Source of the DNA: Flavobacteriaceae bacterium UBA7446
Lineage (GTDB): Bacteria > Bacteroidota > Bacteroidia > Flavobacteriales > Flavobacteriaceae
Direction of reading: 5' to 3'
DNA length: 15,262 nucleotides
NCBI GenBank assembly: GCA_002478685.1
Contig: DLPY01000006.1
Location: 4,481-19,742 of the forward strand
Every line of letters begins with the position of its first letter. Position 1 is the first letter of the stretch. The notes beneath the pieces are model-generated. The model was not told the origin of the DNA, did no database searches, and saw nothing but the letters and a program-made list of their open reading frames with translations. Shown in pieces: positions 7,047-14,841 of the stretch. The position numbers and the translations under genes were made by a program.

Positions 7047-7712
7047 TTACCACTTTATTGGTGAACCTCCATGTTGTGTCAAATACACATTCGCTTTACT
7101 AAAATGTTTATTGCCAAACCACAATCCCCGATTGGCACTAAGTGGCGAAGGATGACCCGCTTCTAGCACTAAATGGTTTGAGCGATCAATGTACTTGCCT
7201 TTTTTCTTGGCATAATTCCCCCATAACATAAACACAAGACCTTTCTTTTTTGTAGATAAGACGCTAATAATCGCATCCGTAAATTGCTCCCAACCTTTGT
7301 TCTGGTGACTGCCTGCCTGTCCAGCACGTACGCTTAGCGTGGCGTTTAATAGCAAAACCCCTTGCGTAGCCCATTGGCTTAACGTACCACTTTTTGGATA
7401 GGGTTTTCCAATGTCTGCCTCTAATTCTTTAAAGATATTTATAAGCGATGGCGGATGTGAAACACCTTCAGGTACAGAAAATGAAAGACCGTGAGCTTGT
7501 CCGTAGCTGTGATAGGGATCTTGCCCTAAAATAACAACTCGAGTTTGCCCAAAGGGTGTAGAGTCCAACGCACTAAAAATGTCTTTCCCAGGTGGAAAGC
7601 ATTTAAATTGCTGGTACTCTTGTCGAACAAAATCGGTAAGTGCCTTAAAATAAGGAGTATCGAATTGAACTGACAATTGATTTTGCCATGACTTTTCTAA
7701 TCTAACCTGCAT
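7047..7712 (-). CDS. ung: Uracil-DNA glycosylase (family 1)
   Basis: This enzyme removes uracil from DNA by hydrolysing the N-glycosidic bond, the first step of base-excision repair of deaminated cytosine or misincorporated dUMP. Its 221 residues are typical of family 1. The water-activating loop GQDPYH is at 63-68 (catalytic D65), the Pro/Ser-rich SHPPSLINIFKEL follows, then LLLNATLSVR with the uracil-recognition Asn, and the Leu-intercalation loop HPSPLSANRG with H187. The start codon ATG at 7712 leaves 43 nt to the divergent mutS2 start, so both promoters share that gap. Its stop codon directly abuts the stop codon of the thiolase gene on the other strand, with no room for a separate terminator. 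Very secure. Confidence 0.97.
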   Translation of the reverse strand: MQVRLEKSWQNQLSVQFDTPYFKALTDFVRQEYQQFKCFPPGKDIFSALDSTPFGQTRVVILGQDPYHSYGQAHGLSFSVPEGVSHPPSLINIFKELEADIGKPYPKSGTLSQWATQGVLLLNATLSVRAGQAGSHQNKGWEQFTDAIISVLSTKKKGLVFMLWGNYAKKKGKYIDRSNHLVLEAGHPSPLSANRGLWFGNKHFSKANVYLTQHGGSPIKW

Positions 7713-7720
7713 AAAAAAGC

Positions 7721-7728
7721 TATTTTTG
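7721..7728 (+). promoter_or_regulatory. -7 box of the mutS2 promoter
   Basis: TATTTTTG is an exact match to the Bacteroidota -7 consensus TAnnTTTG in the 43-bp ung-mutS2 gap. It would place transcription start near 7735, about 20 nt before the ATG at 7756, and so argues against the upstream in-frame TTG at 7726. No clear -33 TTG is seen at 19 nt. Confidence 0.5.
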
Positions 7729-7755
7729 CGATGCCCTAAGGTAGAAAAAATTGAG

Positions 7756-9927
7756 ATGAAACTAATTGCGAAAAAAACGCTGGACGATTTAGAGTATGGG
7801 ATGGTTTTAAAACAAGCCGCTGCCCGATGTACTACGAATTCTGGAAAAAAGCAGATGATTTCGACTGAACCCTTTACAAGTTTTCGCGCAGTTCAAGGTG
7901 CGTTAAAACGCACCCATGAGTATCTCATCTCTTTTTCTGAAGAAAAACAAATTCCAAACCACGGGTTTGAAGATGTTTCGCAAGAAATCTCCCTCCTTTC
8001 TGTCGAGAATAGTAAAATTGAGGTTGAGGGATTTAGACGGCTTTTAGTGCTTTCAGAAACAGCAAACACCATGCTCGTATTCTTAAAAAAGAATAAAGAC
8101 CGCTACCCTGACTTGTTCGAAGCTGCTAATGGTCAGCTTCCCATAAAAGAAATTCCAGCTGAAATCCATCGCATTATTGACAAATTTGGGGAGATAAAAG
8201 ATCGTGCATCTGACACGCTACATAGTATTCGAAAACAAATGAATGAAGTGCGATCAAAAATCAGCCAAAGTTTTGGCTCGGCACTTAGCACCTACCAAGG
8301 TTCTGGTTTTTTAGATGAAATTCGAGAGACCGTTATTGGAAACAGGCGTGTATTGGCGGTGAAATCCATGTATCGTCGCAAAGTCAAAGGGGTTATTCAC
8401 GGCAGCAGCAAAACGGGAAGTATTGTGTATATAGAACCCGAAACGACGCTGCAATACACCCAAGAGCTTCAAAATTTACTGTATGACGAGAAAGAAGAAA
8501 TTGATGCCATACTTCGTGTATTAACCGACTTCATGCGTCCATTTGAAACTGATTTTACAGCGTTTTCTAGTTTTCTCACACTAATAGATACACATGCTGC
8601 AAAAGCGTACTATGCAAAGGATATGAATGCTGTGTTGCCCATTCTCACTGAGTCACAAGAAATAGATGTAAAAAACGCCTATCACCCCCTTCTCTATCTG
8701 AGTAACAAAAGAAAAAAGAGCAAAACCTATCCGCAAGACATTCATTTGCATCCCAAAAACCGCATTATCGTAATTTCAGGACCTAACGCAGGAGGTAAAA
8801 GCATTACCTTAAAAACGATAGGGCTGTTGCAGTTAATGTTGCAAAGTGGTTTTTTAATCCCCGTCCATAAGCAAAGTCATATGGGAGTATTTGAACACAT
8901 TTTAACCGATATTGGTGATAATCAATCCATCGAAAATGAACTTAGCACTTACAGTTATCGGCTTAAAAACATGAAGCGCTTTTTAAAAAAATGCGATAAT
9001 AAAACCTTGTTTTTAATTGATGAGTTTGGTACAGGTTCAGATCCTGAATTAGGAGGCGCAATAGCGGAAATCTTTTTAGAGGTTTTTTATCAACGTGAAT
9101 CTTTTGGTGCTATTACTACACATTATTCCAACTTAAAACTTCTTGCGAATGAATTGCCTCATATGACCAACGCTAATATGCAGTTTGACGCCAAAAGCTT
9201 AGAGCCCACCTTTCATTTGGTAACAGGTGAAGCAGGAAGCTCATTCACATTTGAAGTGGCGGAGAAAAACGGTATTCCATATAGCCTCATAAATAGAGCA
9301 AAAAAGAAGATTGAGCACGGAAAAGTACGTTTTGATGCCAGTATTGCTAAGCTGCAAAAAGAACGCGCTACAATGAGTAAGACCTCAAAAGAATTACAAG
9401 AGGTTTCTATCAAAAACAAAAAAGAAAAAGAAAAATTGGAAACCCTTAATGCAAAAGTTAAAGTGAAGTTGGAGCGCTATCAAGAATTATTTGATCAAGA
9501 ACAGCGCATGATTGTGTTAGGTAATAAAGTAAATGATGCTGCCGAGCGTTATTTTATAAGCAACAAAAAGAGGCCCCTTATTGCAGAACTCCTTCGTATT
9601 GTGGAAACAGAAAACGCCAAACGCAAACGTAAATCAGCAGCGGAACATAAAAAAGAGCAAAAACAGAAGAAAGCTCTTAAGGAAGAAGTTGCTAAAAAAG
9701 TAGAAGTCGTTAGGGAAGAAAAAAAGAAAATACCACTACAAAATACAACAGAACTAAAGCGCACGAAAATCACTTTTAACATAGGAGATAAAGTACGTAT
9801 GTACGATGGCAAAGCTGTGGGTACTATTGATGTTTTAGAAAAGAAAAAAGCCATTGTAAATTATGGGGTTTTCACTACTCAAGTTAATGTGGAAGCTTTA
9901 GAATTAGTATCCAGAGCAAAGTCGTGA
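7756..9927 (+). CDS. mutS2: MutS2-type DNA-binding ATPase lacking the Smr domain
   Basis: This 723-residue protein belongs to the MutS2 branch of the MutS ATPases. These bind branched DNA or, in some bacteria, collided ribosomes, and are not part of classical mismatch repair. It has a helical core/clamp in the N-terminal half, Walker A GPNAGGKS (342-349), Walker B LFLIDE with D422-E423 followed by FGTGSDP, and the ABC-type signature region TDIGDNQSIENELSTYS between them. A Lys/Glu-rich coiled coil (about 530-665) follows, then a small KOW-like beta domain (FNIGDKVRMYDGKAVGTID). The protein stops there, while standard MutS2 (about 780 residues) continues into an Smr nuclease domain, which is absent. 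I chose the ATG at 7756 (MKLIAKKTLDDLEYG matches the family). The stop overlaps the next gene by 4 nt. Family is secure. Confidence 0.93.
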   Translation: MKLIAKKTLDDLEYGMVLKQAAARCTTNSGKKQMISTEPFTSFRAVQGALKRTHEYLISFSEEKQIPNHGFEDVSQEISLLSVENSKIEVEGFRRLLVLSETANTMLVFLKKNKDRYPDLFEAANGQLPIKEIPAEIHRIIDKFGEIKDRASDTLHSIRKQMNEVRSKISQSFGSALSTYQGSGFLDEIRETVIGNRRVLAVKSMYRRKVKGVIHGSSKTGSIVYIEPETTLQYTQELQNLLYDEKEEIDAILRVLTDFMRPFETDFTAFSSFLTLIDTHAAKAYYAKDMNAVLPILTESQEIDVKNAYHPLLYLSNKRKKSKTYPQDIHLHPKNRIIVISGPNAGGKSITLKTIGLLQLMLQSGFLIPVHKQSHMGVFEHILTDIGDNQSIENELSTYSYRLKNMKRFLKKCDNKTLFLIDEFGTGSDPELGGAIAEIFLEVFYQRESFGAITTHYSNLKLLANELPHMTNANMQFDAKSLEPTFHLVTGEAGSSFTFEVAEKNGIPYSLINRAKKKIEHGKVRFDASIAKLQKERATMSKTSKELQEVSIKNKKEKEKLETLNAKVKVKLERYQELFDQEQRMIVLGNKVNDAAERYFISNKKRPLIAELLRIVETENAKRKRKSAAEHKKEQKQKKALKEEVAKKVEVVREEKKKIPLQNTTELKRTKITFNIGDKVRMYDGKAVGTIDVLEKKKAIVNYGVFTTQVNVEALELVSRAKS

Positions 9928-10295
9928 GTGTTGCGGTAGTTTTTTACGATAGTAGCTGTGTGTTGTGTAGTAAATTTGTACGATTTGTTATTCGACACGA
10001 CACAAACTTGCATTTTCAATTTGCCGCACTTTCGTCAGCATATGTCAATAGCCTTAAACTCCCAAAAGAAACCGTTGTGGTTGTTGTGGATAAAAAAGAG
10101 TTGCTACAGCATCATGCCGTGCGTTATATTGTTTCAAAGCTTCCCAAATTACGGTGGGTGTTGTTCTTTTTTTGGATAACACCTAAGCCTATTCAAAAAT
10201 GGATGTACAATATTGTAGCAAAAAATAGAAAACGAATTTTTGCTCGAAAACAATGTACGTTAGGGAAAGAATATAATAATAGGTTTATTTCTTAG
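9924..10295 (+). CDS. DUF393 thiol-disulfide oxidoreductase-like protein
   Basis: This 123-residue protein shows the DUF393 signature FYDSSCVLCSKFVRF, in which C12-x-x-C15 follows a short beta strand as in a thioredoxin-type redox motif. The family is annotated as thiol-disulfide oxidoreductase DCC by motif; I know of no defined substrate. There is no signal peptide. A short hydrophobic aromatic stretch (VLFFFWITP, about 79-88) could touch the membrane but is also common in the family. The start is GTG at 9924, giving a GTGA four-base overlap with the mutS2 stop, so translation is probably coupled to mutS2. The 3' end overlaps the convergent symporter gene by 11 nt. Family is secure; role unknown. 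Confidence 0.88.
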   Translation: MSVAVVFYDSSCVLCSKFVRFVIRHDTNLHFQFAALSSAYVNSLKLPKETVVVVVDKKELLQHHAVRYIVSKLPKLRWVLFFFWITPKPIQKWMYNIVAKNRKRIFARKQCTLGKEYNNRFIS

Positions 10296-11589
10296 GATAA
10301 TTATCATCCCAGTTCTTGACTTTGGGAGTACCAAGCTTGCCCAGCCATTTGGCTACTAACATAGACACAGAGGCATCACCCGTAACATTTACAGTAGTAC
10401 GACACATATCCAACGGTCTGTCCACAGCAAAAATTAATGCCAATCCAGCTTCAGGAATACCAGCTTGCGCTAAAACAATTACAAGCATTACCATACCAGC
10501 GCCCGGAACTGCAGCGGAACCAATAGATGCTAATGTAGCCGTAGTGATAATACCCAGTTGCGCCGAAAGACTTAAATCCATGCCAAACGCCTGAGCTATA
10601 AATACTGCTGCTACAGCCTGATATAAGCTAGTTCCGTCCATATTTATGGTTGCACCAATGGGAAGCACAAAACTACTAACATCTTCTTCTACGCCTAGGT
10701 GCTCATGCACGCACTCCATGGTTACAGGAAGTGTGGCAGCAGACGAACTGGTAGAAAAGGCTAACAATTGTGCCGGAGAAATTCCCTTTAAGAAAAAACC
10801 AATTTTTTTTCGTGTGAAAATCCGCATCAAAAAAATATAAAAGAGAATCATGCATATCAACCCTATTAACACTGTTGCTGTATATAGCCCAAGTGCTTTA
10901 AATAAATCTGCAGAGGGTGCCTCGGCTATAAGCGCTGCCAACAAGGCAAAAACTCCATAGGGTGCAGCTATCATTATTAGGTCAATAAGTTTTAGGATAA
11001 CCTCATTCAGCGCATCAAAAAAATCTTTTACAGCTTTTACTTTTTGTTTGGGTATAAGCACCAGTCCAATACCAAAAAAGATAGCGAAAAAAATCACTTG
11101 TAACATATTGCCATTGTCTTGCATAGCATTAAAAATATTGGAAGGCACCAAATCTACCAATGCCTTAAGCGGTCCTGCTTCTTTTTGTGCCGCTGCCACC
11201 GATTGCTTGGCTGCCGCATCTGTAGCATAGGCAGAAAGCAATTCTGTTCTAGTATCGTCTGAAAGAGCATTACCAGGCTTAATCACATTTACAATCGTTA
11301 GGCCAATGGTCACCGCTGTGAGTGTGGTAAACAAATACATTCCAATAGTCCGACCACCCATACTAGAAAGTTGAGCGATATTTTTAAGGTCAGAAACTCC
11401 TTTTACAAGCGAAGCTAGTATCAGTGGAACAGCAATAAGTTTTAATGAATTAATGAAAATAGTTCCGAAAGGTTTAATCCAATCAATAACAAATTGTTTT
11501 CCCCAATCAAACTGGCTGCACAACAAGCCAAAGAGAATACCAAACAACATTCCCAATAATATTTGCCAATGTAGTGCTAGCTTTCGCAT
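10285..11589 (-). CDS. DAACS-family dicarboxylate/amino-acid:cation symporter
   Basis: This 434-residue inner-membrane protein carries out Na+- or H+-coupled uptake of acidic amino acids or C4-dicarboxylates. It has about eight membrane segments plus two re-entrant hairpins. Key motifs are the serine-rich HP1 loop FSTSSSAATLPVT, TM7 NMDGTSLYQ, the HP2 region SAAVPGAGMVM, and TM8 DMCRTTVNVTGD with D394, R397, T398 and N401. The arginine that pairs with the substrate side-chain carboxylate in GltPh is kept, which favours glutamate, aspartate or dicarboxylates over neutral amino acids. I chose the ATG at 11589 (MRKLALHWQILLG); the frame stays open upstream only as antisense of aroC. It follows the aroC stop by one base, so the two are likely co-transcribed. 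Family is very secure; substrate is inferred. Confidence 0.93.
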   Translation of the reverse strand: MRKLALHWQILLGMLFGILFGLLCSQFDWGKQFVIDWIKPFGTIFINSLKLIAVPLILASLVKGVSDLKNIAQLSSMGGRTIGMYLFTTLTAVTIGLTIVNVIKPGNALSDDTRTELLSAYATDAAAKQSVAAAQKEAGPLKALVDLVPSNIFNAMQDNGNMLQVIFFAIFFGIGLVLIPKQKVKAVKDFFDALNEVILKLIDLIMIAAPYGVFALLAALIAEAPSADLFKALGLYTATVLIGLICMILFYIFLMRIFTRKKIGFFLKGISPAQLLAFSTSSSAATLPVTMECVHEHLGVEEDVSSFVLPIGATINMDGTSLYQAVAAVFIAQAFGMDLSLSAQLGIITTATLASIGSAAVPGAGMVMLVIVLAQAGIPEAGLALIFAVDRPLDMCRTTVNVTGDASVSMLVAKWLGKLGTPKVKNWDDNYPKK

Positions 11590-11590
11590 C

Positions 11591-12655
11591 CTATATTTTT
11601 GAACTTTTATTACGCATGGTAAAATCTGCCAATACCAAAGCCGCCATGGCTTCCACAATTGGTACGGCCCTTGGAACAACACAAGGATCATGCCGACCTT
11701 TGCCTTCCATAGTTACAGTTTCACCTTTATTATCTATCGTCTCTTGCGATTGCATGATGGTAGCTACAGGTTTGAACGCAACATTAAAGTAAACATCCAT
11801 ACCGTTGCTAATGCCTCCTTGAACGCCACCAGAGTTATTGGTTTTTGTCGTACCATCTTTGTTATAAAGGTCGTTGTGTACACTTCCACGGAGTGAAGCT
11901 CCAGCAAAACCACTTCCGTATTCAAAGCCTTTAACTGCATTTATGGAAAGCATTGCCTGTCCTAGGACTGCATGAAGTTTATCGAACACAGGTTCGCCTA
12001 AGCCTACAGGAATATTTTTCACTATACAAGTAACAACACCACCTACGGTATCGCCGTCTTTTCTAACTTGCTTGATATAAGTCTCCATTTTTGCTGCCAT
12101 TGCATCATCTGGACAGCGCACTGGATTTTGTTCAATAAATGAAAAATCAGAAATTGTTTCAGGATTTGGCAATGACAACTCCCCCACTGCAGAAACAAAA
12201 GCTTGAATTTCAATGGGTGCAATAAGTTGTTTGGCAATACTACCAGCAACCACGCGGGCAGCAGTTTCACGTGCAGAACTTCTACCACCACCTCGATAAT
12301 CTCGAAATCCATATTTTTGGTCGTACACATAGTCAGCGTGTGAAGGACGATAGCTGTCTTTAATATGACTATAGTCCTTAGATTTTTGATTGGTGTTGTG
12401 AATGATGAAGCCAATAGGTGTTCCTGTAGATTTGCCCTCAAAAACACCAGAATAAATTTCAACCGTATCAGGTTCTTTTCGTTGAGTTACTATAGCTGAT
12501 TGCCCTGGCTTTCTTCTGTCTAAATCTTTTTGTATTGCATCAATATCTACGGGAACCCCCGCAGGACAACCGTCTATAACGCCACCAAGAGCGGGGCCAT
12601 GAGACTCGCCAAAGGTTGATAAAGTAAATGATTTGCCAAAGGTATTTCCAGCCAC
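11591..12655 (-). CDS. aroC: Chorismate synthase
   Basis: This enzyme converts 5-enolpyruvylshikimate-3-phosphate to chorismate, the last step of the shikimate pathway, using reduced FMN. Its 354 residues are the usual length. Signatures: FGESHG (15-20, catalytic H19), RPSHADY with the second catalytic His H107, GGGRSSARET (123-132), and RHDPCVVPRAVPIVEAMAAL from 321. The start is GTG at 12655 (gtg gct gga aat acc, giving MAGNTFGK), which fits the family start; no ATG is better placed. A -7 box lies just upstream. It is the first gene of a minus-strand pair with the symporter, whose ATG follows one base after the aroC TAG. Very secure. Confidence 0.97.
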   Translation of the reverse strand: MAGNTFGKSFTLSTFGESHGPALGGVIDGCPAGVPVDIDAIQKDLDRRKPGQSAIVTQRKEPDTVEIYSGVFEGKSTGTPIGFIIHNTNQKSKDYSHIKDSYRPSHADYVYDQKYGFRDYRGGGRSSARETAARVVAGSIAKQLIAPIEIQAFVSAVGELSLPNPETISDFSFIEQNPVRCPDDAMAAKMETYIKQVRKDGDTVGGVVTCIVKNIPVGLGEPVFDKLHAVLGQAMLSINAVKGFEYGSGFAGASLRGSVHNDLYNKDGTTKTNNSGGVQGGISNGMDVYFNVAFKPVATIMQSQETIDNKGETVTMEGKGRHDPCVVPRAVPIVEAMAALVLADFTMRNKSSKI

Positions 12656-12669
12656 GTGCTAAATTTTTC

Positions 12670-12677
12670 CAAAAATA
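12670..12677 (-). promoter_or_regulatory. -7 box of the aroC promoter
   Basis: On the minus strand this reads TATTTTTG, an exact match to TAnnTTTG, ending 14 nt before the aroC GTG. It would give a leader of under 10 nt. No -33 TTG is seen at the standard spacing. Confidence 0.4.
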
Positions 12678-12777
12678 CAATTTAAATTCTGTACATCTAA
12701 TAGTGTGATTTACAATTAGGGCTTTGCTGTTTTAAAGTAATCTGAAAAAGTCTTTACCTAGACCATTTCTTTTTTGC

Positions 12778-12785
12778 TAAATTTG
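12778..12785 (+). promoter_or_regulatory. -7 box of the tlpA-like gene promoter
   Basis: TAAATTTG matches TAnnTTTG exactly and sits 15 nt before the ATG at 12801. This predicts transcription start near 12792 and rules against the in-frame TTG at 12774, which would lie upstream of the transcript. A weak -33-like TTTAC lies about 20 nt upstream (12753-12757). Confidence 0.45.
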
Positions 12786-12800
12786 TCAAAATATTTTTCC

Positions 12801-13934
12801 ATGCGCTTTTTATCCATTTTTACACTTGCAATTGTTTTGGTTTCATGTCAATCTAATGACTATACCCTAAACATTTCAGCAGATGTTGAAGACGAAAATC
12901 AAATTTTTCTCATTGCATTAGATGATAGTAATCAACCGCAAACAATTGACACGCTAATTGTTAAAGAAGGTGTAGCTAACTATACCAATAGTATTGAATT
13001 ACCTGAGATGCACTATTTGCTTTTGGACGGAAATAGAGATGTAGTGCCCGTGGTGCTAGAGCCTGGTAAAATTACTGTAGAGATGTATAAAGATAGCATC
13101 CAAGCATCCAAAGTGAGTGGTACCAAATCGAACAGTGAATTTAAACGCTATATCAGCGAAACGACCCCCCTGATTGATGATTTGTTTGGGATTCAAAACG
13201 AAATGCGTAATGCGATGGTTTCTAGAGATAGTTTAGCTTTTGTTGATTTGCAAGAACAACTAAACGAGATGCAAACAAAGTTTACCGATTTTCAAGTGGA
13301 TTACGTTACCAACAATGTAGACTCTTATATTTCAACACTTATTTTGGAGCAGCTTATTCTTAACAAAGGGGTTGAAGAAGAAGAAGCCCAAAAGATTTTT
13401 AATGCATTTGACAGTTCCCTCAAAAAAACGAAGGCAGGAATTAAAATCAACAACATACTTTTTCCAAAAATAGAAGAAGCACCTGAAGAAGTAGAAAGCA
13501 ATCAAGACGATGATGTAAGCGTTGGAGCAGTAGCACCAGATTTTTCTGCACCAAATCTTGATGGAGAATCGCAAAGTCTTTATACCACGCTTGGAAAATA
13601 TACATTGGTTGATTTTTGGGCGTCTTGGTGCGGACCATGTCGTGTGGAGAGTCCTAAATTGGTAAGCGTGTATAACAGGTACAAAAACAAAGGGCTTACT
13701 GTCCTAAGTGTGTCTTTAGATAAAGACGATTCTAGTTGGAGAAAAGCCATTGAAAATGACAAATTGGACTGGAATCACGTGTCAAACCTAAAGCGTTGGG
13801 AAGACCCCATTGCGAAGCTTTACGGCGTGACCTCTATTCCACAACTATTTTTGCTTGATGAAAACGGTAAGGTTGTTGCCAAAGACCATTATATCAGGGG
13901 TATTTTACCTACACTTGAAGAAAAGCTATTGTAG
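12801..13934 (+). CDS. TlpA-like thioredoxin lipoprotein with N-terminal DUF4369 domain
   Basis: The precursor has 377 residues. MRFLSIFTLAIVLVSC is a lipoprotein signal with lipobox LVSC, so C16 is the lipidated residue and the protein is probably anchored in the periplasmic face of a membrane. Residues about 20-110 are beta-rich and match DUF4369 (YTLNISADVEDENQIFLIAL; later VVPVVLEPGKITVEM). A helical, charged linker runs to about 235, then a TlpA/AhpC-TSA thioredoxin domain begins at VGAVAPDFSAPNLDGES and contains WCGPCR with C277 and C280, plus a cis-Pro loop TSIPQLFL. It likely reduces or isomerises periplasmic disulfides; in Bacteroidota such proteins occur in many settings. I chose the ATG at 12801 because it gives a clean lipoprotein signal and follows the -7 box. 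The acyltransferase starts 25 nt later. Family is secure; partner unknown. Confidence 0.92.
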   Translation: MRFLSIFTLAIVLVSCQSNDYTLNISADVEDENQIFLIALDDSNQPQTIDTLIVKEGVANYTNSIELPEMHYLLLDGNRDVVPVVLEPGKITVEMYKDSIQASKVSGTKSNSEFKRYISETTPLIDDLFGIQNEMRNAMVSRDSLAFVDLQEQLNEMQTKFTDFQVDYVTNNVDSYISTLILEQLILNKGVEEEEAQKIFNAFDSSLKKTKAGIKINNILFPKIEEAPEEVESNQDDDVSVGAVAPDFSAPNLDGESQSLYTTLGKYTLVDFWASWCGPCRVESPKLVSVYNRYKNKGLTVLSVSLDKDDSSWRKAIENDKLDWNHVSNLKRWEDPIAKLYGVTSIPQLFLLDENGKVVAKDHYIRGILPTLEEKLL

Positions 13935-13959
13935 TTTTGCGCTTAGTTTATAAAAGCGA

Positions 13960-14841
13960 ATGAATCGACTTATATATATCGTAGCAGCACCGCTGCTTTT
14001 CATTGTATCAAACCTTCCCTTTTGGCTTTTATATCAGCTTTCAAACTTGTTATATTTACTCATATATCGCATTATTGGATATCGAAAAGCAGTAGTCCAA
14101 AAAAACATAACACTTTGTGGCTTTGCTACATCTCCTGCTGAGCAAAAAAAGCTTGAACGCAAATTTTATCGTTTTTTATGTGATTTGTTTTTAGAAGCCA
14201 TCAAGGTAAAAGCAATGTCTAAAAAGCAAATGTTAAAAAGGTTTACTGTTACAAACCCAGAACTCGTAGAAAACTTTGCCAAGCAAGGAAAATCTGTTTT
14301 TGTTATGACGGGGCATTATGGCAATTTTGAGTGGTTATTGGCACTCGGTTATTATCTTTCGTTAAAACCAGTGGCTATTTATGCGCCACTTCAAAATAAG
14401 TATTTTGATAATTATATTAAGAATGTACGGTCCAAACATAACTCTGCATTAGTTTCAAGAAAAAACTTTACAGATGAGTTTGCCACATACCAACGCGAAA
14501 ACAAGTTGACACTTGTAGGATTTGCAGCAGATCAGTCGCCGCAACGAAAAAGTAAAAATTACTACCGTACCTTTTTTGGACATGAAGTTCCTGTGTTTAC
14601 CGGGGCAGAACGTTTGGGAAAGCGTTTTGATGTACCTGTAGTTATGGCGAAAGTAAAACGTACAAAAAGAGGGTACTACGAAACAACCTTTAGCGTGTTG
14701 GCAGAGTACCCCAGTGAACTGCCCGACTACCAAATCACAGATGCGTTTTATGAAGCCTTAGAAAAGCAAATAAAGGAAGATCCTTCTCTGTATTTTTGGA
14801 CGCACAATCGCTTTAAATTGATGCGACAAAAGCAGCAATAG
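13960..14841 (+). CDS. LpxL/HtrB-family lysophospholipid (lipid A) acyltransferase
   Basis: This 293-residue inner-membrane-associated acyltransferase is of the lipid A biosynthesis (LpxL/LpxM/HtrB) family, which transfers a secondary acyl chain to Kdo-lipid A or a related acceptor. The N-terminus (about 4-38) is one hydrophobic anchor ending in RIIGYRKAVVQKNI, the typical YR..V..NL-type motif. The catalytic HX4E motif is GHYGNFEW with H119 and E124, and ADQSP (190-194) is the second conserved block. FWTHNRFK near the C-terminus matches the family's 'W.H.RwK' ending. It lies 25 nt after the TlpA-like gene, and so may share its transcript. Its last 29 nt overlap the antisense glmM end. Family is secure; the exact acceptor and acyl chain cannot be read. 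Confidence 0.9.
   Translation: MNRLIYIVAAPLLFIVSNLPFWLLYQLSNLLYLLIYRIIGYRKAVVQKNITLCGFATSPAEQKKLERKFYRFLCDLFLEAIKVKAMSKKQMLKRFTVTNPELVENFAKQGKSVFVMTGHYGNFEWLLALGYYLSLKPVAIYAPLQNKYFDNYIKNVRSKHNSALVSRKNFTDEFATYQRENKLTLVGFAADQSPQRKSKNYYRTFFGHEVPVFTGAERLGKRFDVPVVMAKVKRTKRGYYETTFSVLAEYPSELPDYQITDAFYEALEKQIKEDPSLYFWTHNRFKLMRQKQQ

Noticed and set aside
11590..11691. N-terminal extension of the symporter frame
   Set aside because: It is translated from the 3' end of aroC in another frame, and the family start MRKLALHWQILLG lies at 11589.
12043..12462. 139-codon minus-strand frame inside aroC
   Set aside because: It is a shifted-frame shadow of chorismate synthase with a low-complexity translation.
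12658..12796. Two copies of GCTAAATTT about 118 bp apart in the aroC/tlpA gap, as a possible operator
   Set aside because: The match is 9-10 bases in very AT-rich DNA and one copy is explained by the -7 box; chance is likely.
13935..13959. Short dyad (CGCTT/AAGCG) between the TlpA-like gene and the acyltransferase, as a terminator
   Set aside because: The arms are only 5 bp and no T-run follows.
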